Origin: JAJDGF01 sp031549325
GTDB lineage: Bacteria > Bacillota > Clostridia > Christensenellales > Aristaeellaceae
Direction: 5' to 3'
Length of the DNA: 16,754 nucleotides
Assembly: GCA_031549325.1 (NCBI GenBank)
Contig: JAVBQA010000040.1
Location: 1 to 16,754 of the forward strand
Below the pieces are notes generated by a model. The model saw nothing but the letters and a program-made list of their open reading frames with translations, made no database searches and had not been told where the DNA came from. Made by a program: the position numbers and the translations under genes. Below, in pieces: positions 12,697 through 16,754 of this stretch (within the stretch, counting starts at the first letter, position 1; each line of letters opens with the position of its first letter).

Positions 12697-13746
12697 TTAA
12701 ATCCAGCGGCCCGTGGCTCGGCTTGAAAGGTATGTTTCCAGAGGCGCCCAGCCGGTCTCATTGAACTGGCTCAGCAGCTTCTGCGTGACGCCATAAGTGA
12801 TGAACTCGCTCTGTTTCATGCCATCCGGCTCATAGGCGCGCACGAACTCCGGGATCCTCATCAGCCGCCCGATCACCTTGGGATCCACCGGCACGTCAAT
12901 GCCCGCTTCCCTCGCCGGGTCGGCCTCGAGGATCATGTCCTGCACGCGGGTGTTGATCGTGTAGATCACCCTGCCCCCCGCCATGCCGGTCACGTGATAC
13001 GCGCCGCGCAGGCCAGCGGGCATGATGACCGCGTCAGTCCCCTTCCGCTGCAGCAGCGCATAGGTGCGCTTGGCCACCGCCAGGCCGGACAGGATGATGT
13101 CCTCCTCCGCGATGCCGGAGCGCATGTCCATGGCCACGTCGCGCAGGTAGTCGTCCAGGCGTCCCACCTGCTGAACCACGATGCACAGCGGCGGCTTCAC
13201 GCCGTTTTTCACCGCGCGCGACTTGCCGCGCCCAAAGGCGTCCACGACCGCCAGCGCCTGCGCCACCGACACGTTGATCGTCGCACAGATCGGGATGCCC
13301 TCCTCCGCCAGGTGCTCGATCACGTCCACGCCCGCTGCCGTGGCGGGCAGCTTCACGGCGATGTTGGGCGCCCAGGAGTGCACCCTTCTGGCCTGTGCCA
13401 GCATGCCCTCGGCGTCGCCCGCGCGGCCGGGGTTCAGCTGACCCAGCGCATAGCCCTGCGCGCCATCGGTGGCCTCGTAGATCGGACGCACCTGCTCGGC
13501 GGCATAACTGGCCACCAGCTTCAGCAGCGCCTCGGCGCGGGCTTCGGGCTCGAATTCATCGCCCAGCGCGCGCACCTTGGGCAGCCAGAAGTCCGGCTGC
13601 GACTGGAACGAGCGGTAGGTCAGCACCGGGTTGGTCGTCACCCCCGTCGCGCCGCGCTCGATGGCAAGGCGGATCTCGTCCGGGTTGCCGGAGTCGTGCC
13701 ACCAACGGGTGGGCGTTTTCACATTCAACCATTCAAGATAGGTCAT
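12697..13746 (-). CDS. Transaldolase-family protein (second of tandem pair)
   Basis: This 349-residue protein has the transaldolase TIM-barrel signature: the N-terminal acidic residue in WWHDSGNPDEI, then ATGVTTNPVL, and the Schiff-base lysine in IAVKLPATAAG. It is longer than fructose-6-phosphate aldolases (about 220 residues) because of a C-terminal segment, AYEPDGMKQSEFITYG...QFNETGWAPL, which its neighbour shares. The ATG at 13746 has AGGAGAG 9 nt upstream. It follows its paralogue after 14 nt and is the last gene of the SDR operon. It should transfer or release a dihydroxyacetone-type C3 unit from a ketose, but the subgroup is unusual and the substrate unknown. The pair may form a heteromer or use different substrates. 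Confidence 0.82.
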   Translation of the reverse strand: MTYLEWLNVKTPTRWWHDSGNPDEIRLAIERGATGVTTNPVLTYRSFQSQPDFWLPKVRALGDEFEPEARAEALLKLVASYAAEQVRPIYEATDGAQGYALGQLNPGRAGDAEGMLAQARRVHSWAPNIAVKLPATAAGVDVIEHLAEEGIPICATINVSVAQALAVVDAFGRGKSRAVKNGVKPPLCIVVQQVGRLDDYLRDVAMDMRSGIAEEDIILSGLAVAKRTYALLQRKGTDAVIMPAGLRGAYHVTGMAGGRVIYTINTRVQDMILEADPAREAGIDVPVDPKVIGRLMRIPEFVRAYEPDGMKQSEFITYGVTQKLLSQFNETGWAPLETYLSSRATGRWI

Positions 13747-13760
13747 GAGCGACTCTCCTC

Positions 13761-14789
13761 TCAATACGCGAACGACGCCAGCGGGTTCCAGCCGCACTCG
13801 ATGAACTGGCAGGTGGTGCGGTTGGTGGAGCCAAATGTGATGAACTCTTCCGGCTTCATGCCGTCCGGCTCGTAGGCCTTGCGGAACTCGGCCATGGTGC
13901 TGAGCCGGTCGATGGTGTCCTTGGCCACCGGCACGTCGATGCGCTGCTCAAGCGCCGTCACGCCCGCCAACAGCGAGGCGATCTTGGGTGCGATGGACAT
14001 GATCATCCGGGCGCCCGCCAGATCCTGAATGTGGGCCGCGCCACGGCAGCCAGCGGGCATGAGCCAGGTGTCAAACCCTTTTTCACGATAGATCTGGTAG
14101 GCGCGCTTGATGCAGGCCGTGCCCGCCTGCACGATGTCCGCCTCCGTGGCGGGACTGCCCGAGTCTTGCGCCACGTCGCGCAGGTAGTCGTCGAGCCGCC
14201 CCACCATCAGCACGGCGATGCCGAGGCCCGGCGCAATGCCGTTCTTGGCGGCGCGCGCCTTGCCGCGCTCGCGGGCCTCCGCGACCGCCACCACCTGAGG
14301 CACGGTGAAGCTAACCGTGGCCGCCACATTGAACCCAAGCGCCACGCATTCTTCATAGGCCTCCAACCCCGCGCGGGTGGCCGGCAGCTTGATGACGATG
14401 TTGGGCGCCCAGGCCGCGTAACGCTTGGCCTGCTCGATCATGACGCCCGCGTCGCCGGTCTTCGCCGGGCTGGTCTGCACGCACACATAGCCCTTTCCCG
14501 CCTCGCCTCTGTCGAAGATTGGGCGGGTTTCGCCGGCGTAGAAGCCGGTGACCAGCCGCATCAGCCCGACGACCTTCTCGTCGTCCTTCAGCCCTTTGGG
14601 CAGCTTGCCGAGCTCGTCCTGCCAAAAGGCGGTGTCTTGCTGGATGGTCTGGTTCACGAGGAAGGGGTTGGTGGTCATACCGCACGCGCCGTTCTCAAAA
14701 GCCTCCAGTTGCTCTTTTCTGATCGCGGAATCATGCCAATAGATCGACGGGGTCTCCTTGCTCAGCCACCGCAAAAACGGATTTCCCAT
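13761..14789 (-). CDS. Transaldolase-family protein (first of tandem pair)
   Basis: This 342-residue protein has WHDSAIRKEQ, the motif ACGMTTNPFL, and the catalytic lysine in IVIKLPATRAG. Further shared landmarks with the next gene are VGRLDDYLRDVA, a MPAG.RGA loop and the C-terminal YEPDGMKPEEFITFG...QFIECGWNPL. The two proteins are clear paralogues, but divergent enough to suggest distinct roles. The ATG at 14789 is preceded by AAGGAGG with 10-nt spacing and lies 2 nt after the stop of the IolO-like gene, so translation is probably coupled. Confidence 0.82.
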   Translation of the reverse strand: MGNPFLRWLSKETPSIYWHDSAIRKEQLEAFENGACGMTTNPFLVNQTIQQDTAFWQDELGKLPKGLKDDEKVVGLMRLVTGFYAGETRPIFDRGEAGKGYVCVQTSPAKTGDAGVMIEQAKRYAAWAPNIVIKLPATRAGLEAYEECVALGFNVAATVSFTVPQVVAVAEARERGKARAAKNGIAPGLGIAVLMVGRLDDYLRDVAQDSGSPATEADIVQAGTACIKRAYQIYREKGFDTWLMPAGCRGAAHIQDLAGARMIMSIAPKIASLLAGVTALEQRIDVPVAKDTIDRLSTMAEFRKAYEPDGMKPEEFITFGSTNRTTCQFIECGWNPLASFAY

Positions 14790-14791
14790 GG

Positions 14792-15646
14792 TTACCCTTC
14801 CTCCTTGAAGCGCATTCTTTCAATTTCAAGCACCTGCACCAGCGCCTTGATGTACTGTACCCCCCGCCGGGCGCACTCGTCCTCGGTCGGATAGGGCTGG
14901 CACTCGGTGGAGATGTATCCCTGATAGTTCACGTCCATCAGCGCCGACAGCACCGCCTTGAAGTCGATGTTGCCCGCGCCCGGATAGCAGCGGTTGGAAT
15001 CGGAGAAGTGCACGTAGCCCAAGATGTCGCAGGTTTCCAGCACGCTGTCCTGCAGGTTCGCGTCTTCCAGGCACATGGAGTGCGTGTCGATGTGCAGCGT
15101 AAGGTTGGGCCGTCCGAGCGCGCGCAGAAAATCCGCCGTTTCGGGCGCGCTGTTCAGGTAGTTGTTGATGTAGCGCAGGATGGATTCCACGTAGATCTCG
15201 ACGCCCAAAGTTTCCGCATACTCCGTCAGCTCAACCAGCGCGTCGGCCAGCCGCGCTTCGTAGTTGGCGCGGCGGGACAGATCCGGAATGTTGCCGCGCA
15301 TGATGCCCGCGATCACGGGCGCTTTGATCTCGGCGCCCAAGTCCACATGCGCCTTGAGCCGGTCGATGGCCGCGCGCCGGTTGACCGGATCATCCGAGAT
15401 CAGGCACAGCCCGTTGCGGGTGTATTCCATGCCGGTGGCGATGGCGCAATACGCGACGCCGTTGTCCTTGGCGGCTTTGTTGAGCGCTTTGGGGTCATAC
15501 TGCTCCGGATCGCGAATGAACAGCTCGATGGCGTCGTAACCCGCCCGCTTCGCGCGCCGGGCGATGTCCCCGATCTCGCCGCGCAGGATCGTGGGCTGCG
15601 TGGCCGGCTGTGGCTCGATTGAGCAGGAAATGCCGTACTTGAACAT
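14792..15646 (-). CDS. TIM-barrel sugar epimerase, 5-keto-L-gluconate epimerase (IolO)-like
   Basis: This 284-residue protein of the Xylose-isomerase-like TIM-barrel superfamily has landmarks that recall Thermotoga IolO: GYDAIELFIRDPEQYD, CAIATGMEYTRNGLCL, VIAGIMRGN, HFSDSNRCYPGAGNIDF and GYISTECQPYP. Metal ligands are readable: Glu in IYVESIL, Asp in LHIDTHSM, His in YVHFSDSN and Glu in ISTECQP. It probably epimerises a keto-sugar acid or ketose in the cytosol. The ATG at 15646 has AGGAGG 8 nt upstream and follows the SDR stop after 12 nt. The IolO relationship is from pattern memory, so the precise substrate is open. Confidence 0.78.
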   Translation of the reverse strand: MFKYGISCSIEPQPATQPTILRGEIGDIARRAKRAGYDAIELFIRDPEQYDPKALNKAAKDNGVAYCAIATGMEYTRNGLCLISDDPVNRRAAIDRLKAHVDLGAEIKAPVIAGIMRGNIPDLSRRANYEARLADALVELTEYAETLGVEIYVESILRYINNYLNSAPETADFLRALGRPNLTLHIDTHSMCLEDANLQDSVLETCDILGYVHFSDSNRCYPGAGNIDFKAVLSALMDVNYQGYISTECQPYPTEDECARRGVQYIKALVQVLEIERMRFKEEG

Positions 15647-15658
15647 GTGATTATCCTC

Positions 15659-16393
15659 CTACCCCATGTACATGCCGCCGTTGATGTCCATCAGCACGCC
15701 GGTGATGAAGCCCGCCTCCTCCGAGGCCAGAAACGCCACCGCCGCCGCGATCTCCTCGGGTTTGCCCAAGCGGCCGACCGGAATCCTGGCATACAGGTTC
15801 TGCATCGCCTCGGGCGAGAACTCCCGCGTGATGGGGGTCTCCGTCGTGCCCGGGCAGACGGCGTTCACGGTGATTTTGTGCTTCGCAAGCTGGCGCGCCA
15901 AACCCATCGTCAGCGCGTTGATGCCGCCCTTGCTGGCCGAATAGCCCATGCCGGTCTCGTAGCCGCCCATGCGCCCGGCCATGGAGCTGGTGTTGATGAC
16001 GCGCGGGCAGCTGGAGACCTTCAGGTAGGGCAGCGCTTTTTGCACCATAAAAAACACGCTCTTCAGGTTGACGGCCATGATTCTGTCCCACAGCGCCTCG
16101 GTCACTTCCTCGATGGGCGTGTTGTTCAGAATGCCCGCGTTGTTCACCACAATGTCAAAGCCGCCCAGTTGATCGGCCGCCTGTGCCAGCGCGCGCCCGA
16201 TGTCGTCAGGGCTGGAAACATCGCAGCGAACCGCCACGCTGCCCGGCAGTTTCGCGCAGGCCTGCCCGAGCCCTTCCTCGTTCAGATCCAGCAGCGCCAC
16301 GCGGCACCCTTCCTCTGTCAGTCGGTTCGCGATGGCGAACCCGATCCCCTGCGCCGACCCGGTGACAACCGCCCTGTGTCCAGACAGCTTCAT
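15659..16393 (-). CDS. Short-chain dehydrogenase/reductase (SDR), NAD-type
   Basis: This 244-residue classical SDR has the cofactor motif TGSAQGIG (11-18), an acidic residue at about 36 (LLDLN) indicating NAD preference, NNAG (84-87), catalytic Ser in INTSSMAG (about 136), and YSASK (Tyr151, Lys155). The C-terminal PGTTETPITREF and GFITGVLMDINGGMYMG are standard. It would oxidise or reduce a hydroxyl/keto group of the pathway substrate, as 3-oxoacyl-reductase-like SDRs do in gluconate or polyol operons. The ATG at 16393 has GGAGG 10 nt upstream. It is the first gene of the four-gene operon, 30 bp after a GntR-type operator. Confidence 0.88.
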   Translation of the reverse strand: MKLSGHRAVVTGSAQGIGFAIANRLTEEGCRVALLDLNEEGLGQACAKLPGSVAVRCDVSSPDDIGRALAQAADQLGGFDIVVNNAGILNNTPIEEVTEALWDRIMAVNLKSVFFMVQKALPYLKVSSCPRVINTSSMAGRMGGYETGMGYSASKGGINALTMGLARQLAKHKITVNAVCPGTTETPITREFSPEAMQNLYARIPVGRLGKPEEIAAAVAFLASEEAGFITGVLMDINGGMYMG

Positions 16394-16425
16394 GACGCTT
16401 GGTCCTCCCTCGGTGTTGACTCGTG

Positions 16426-16443
16426 CTGTAGGACAGCATACAT
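16426..16443. promoter_or_regulatory. GntR-type operator, site 3 (SDR operon)
   Basis: Read on the minus strand it is ATGTATGCTGTCCTACAG, matching site 2 at 16 of 18 positions. It covers about +8 to +25 of the predicted SDR transcript, the same arrangement as site 2, so it is a repressor-type location. Confidence 0.75.
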
Positions 16444-16457
16444 CTCTCGACAGTCGT

Positions 16458-16487
16458 AATGTATCACACAGGCTCTCTCTTTGTCAA
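16458..16487 (-). promoter_or_regulatory. SigA promoter of the SDR-epimerase-transaldolase operon
   Basis: On the minus strand: perfect TTGACA (16487-16482), 18-nt spacer, TACATT (16463-16458, 4/6), with a TGA extended -10 just before it. The start should be near 16451. Confidence 0.7.
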
Positions 16488-16586
16488 TAGGTTAATAACG
16501 CAAGATTTTCATGGGACACAAACGCCAAAAACACGATCGCAAACCTGTCGAGTCTATGGATCCTGTTGCCCTCAGGCAAAAGCGAA

Positions 16587-16611
16587 GCCCGGAAGCGAAA
16601 CGCTTCCGGGC
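16587..16611. terminator. Perfect 11-bp hairpin, likely terminator (minus-strand side)
   Basis: GCCCGGAAGCG (16587-16597) and CGCTTCCGGGC (16601-16611) pair perfectly with a 3-nt loop. On the minus strand it runs into TTCGCTTTTG, a moderate T-run; on the plus side there is none. The insertion sequence begins about 3 bp beyond it. Between here and the SDR promoter nothing else was found except a small TTGCC-CTCA-GGCAA stem at 16566-16579. Confidence 0.5.
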
Positions 16612-16638
16612 ACTGATACTAGCCAAAAACATTAACTA

Positions 16639-16667
16639 TTTATAAAAGCATCGCACTGTGATATAAT
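16639..16667 (+). promoter_or_regulatory. Promoter of the IS orfA gene
   Basis: TTTATA (16639-16644), 17-nt spacer, perfect TATAAT (16662-16667) with a TGA extended -10 at 16659-16661. The start would be near 16674, 21 nt before the ATG. Confidence 0.65.
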
Positions 16668-16694
16668 GGAAAGCGAACAGTGGGGGTGCAAAAG

Positions 16695-16754
16695 ATGAGC
16701 AAAAAGCGAGAGAAGTACACGGAGGAAGAACGAGCGGAGATCGTTTGTGAGAAC
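16695..16754 (+). CDS. IS3-type transposase OrfA, N-terminal fragment (runs off right edge)
   Basis: Twenty codons are visible from ATG 16695: a basic start MSKKREKYTEEERAEIV, the usual beginning of the helix-turn-helix OrfA protein that binds IS ends. A GGGGG ribosome site is at 16682-16686. The fragment is too short for a firm family call; other HTH-containing transposases begin similarly. Confidence 0.55.
   Translation, partial: MSKKREKYTEEERAEIVCEN

Larger units (their letters stand above)
16614..16754 (+). mobile_element. Left end of an IS3/IS150-like insertion sequence (runs off right edge)
   Basis: The sequence from TGATACTAGCCAAAAACA (16614) looks like an IS3-family terminal repeat (TG start, CCAAAAA core). 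A promoter and the start of a transposase-like orfA follow. The right end lies outside the window, so the terminal repeat cannot be confirmed. Confidence 0.5.

Noticed and set aside
1..16754. CRISPR array, tRNA, rRNA or replication origin
   Set aside because: No regularly spaced repeats, cloverleaf-like or rRNA-like stretches, or origin-type repeat clusters were seen when reading both strands.

Overview
This is a GC-rich bacterial window. It probably comes from a Clostridia-type Firmicute, possibly a gut Oscillospiraceae-like lineage. The indications are strong AGGAGG ribosome sites, SigA-type promoters, a Bacillus/Clostridium-type LexA box (CGAACATATGTTCT), a Hol44-like phage holin and a short REP-like GC hairpin of a kind I associate with those genomes. 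No rRNA, tRNA or CRISPR array was seen. The taxon is an inference.

Layout. (1) Positions 1-2080 are accessory and phage-derived. They hold the start of a secreted protein (minus), a 158-bp MITE with target duplications (306-463), a phage holin (minus, 515-781) with a structured leader and its own promoter, and a divergently transcribed sigma-region-4-like regulator (plus, 1508-2032) whose promoter carries a LexA/SOS operator. (2) Positions 2098-6861 (minus) are a complete branched-chain-amino-acid-type ABC importer, livK-livH-livM-livG-livF, with a perfect 32-bp palindrome between livK and livH. (3) Positions 6862-7202 hold a second MITE copy and GC hairpins. (4) Positions 7203-10706 (minus) encode a TIM-barrel epimerase, a split transketolase (N and C subunits) and tartronate-semialdehyde reductase GarR. 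(5) Positions 10783-12534 (minus) encode a zinc alcohol dehydrogenase and a GntR/FCD regulator. (6) Positions 12697-16393 (minus) form a tight four-gene operon: SDR dehydrogenase, an IolO-like epimerase, and two tandem paralogous transaldolase-like proteins. (7) Positions 16587-16754 hold a strong hairpin and then the left end of an IS3-like insertion sequence with its promoter and truncated orfA.

How it fits together. The same 18-bp operator (consensus near TGTATGYTGTCMTACAG) occurs three times: before the SDR operon, before the ADH-gntR operon and before the epimerase-transketolase operon. In the first two it lies just downstream of a good SigA promoter, which is where a repressor would sit. 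This ties the dehydrogenases, epimerases, transaldolases, transketolase and GarR into one GntR-controlled regulon. It looks like a catabolic pathway for an unidentified sugar, sugar acid or polyol, imported perhaps by the neighbouring Liv-type transporter, interconverted by two epimerases and two dehydrogenases, cleaved by transaldolase/transketolase chemistry, and feeding a C3 tartronate-semialdehyde/glycerate exit. No sugar kinase lies in the window. The substrate is not determined by the sequence.
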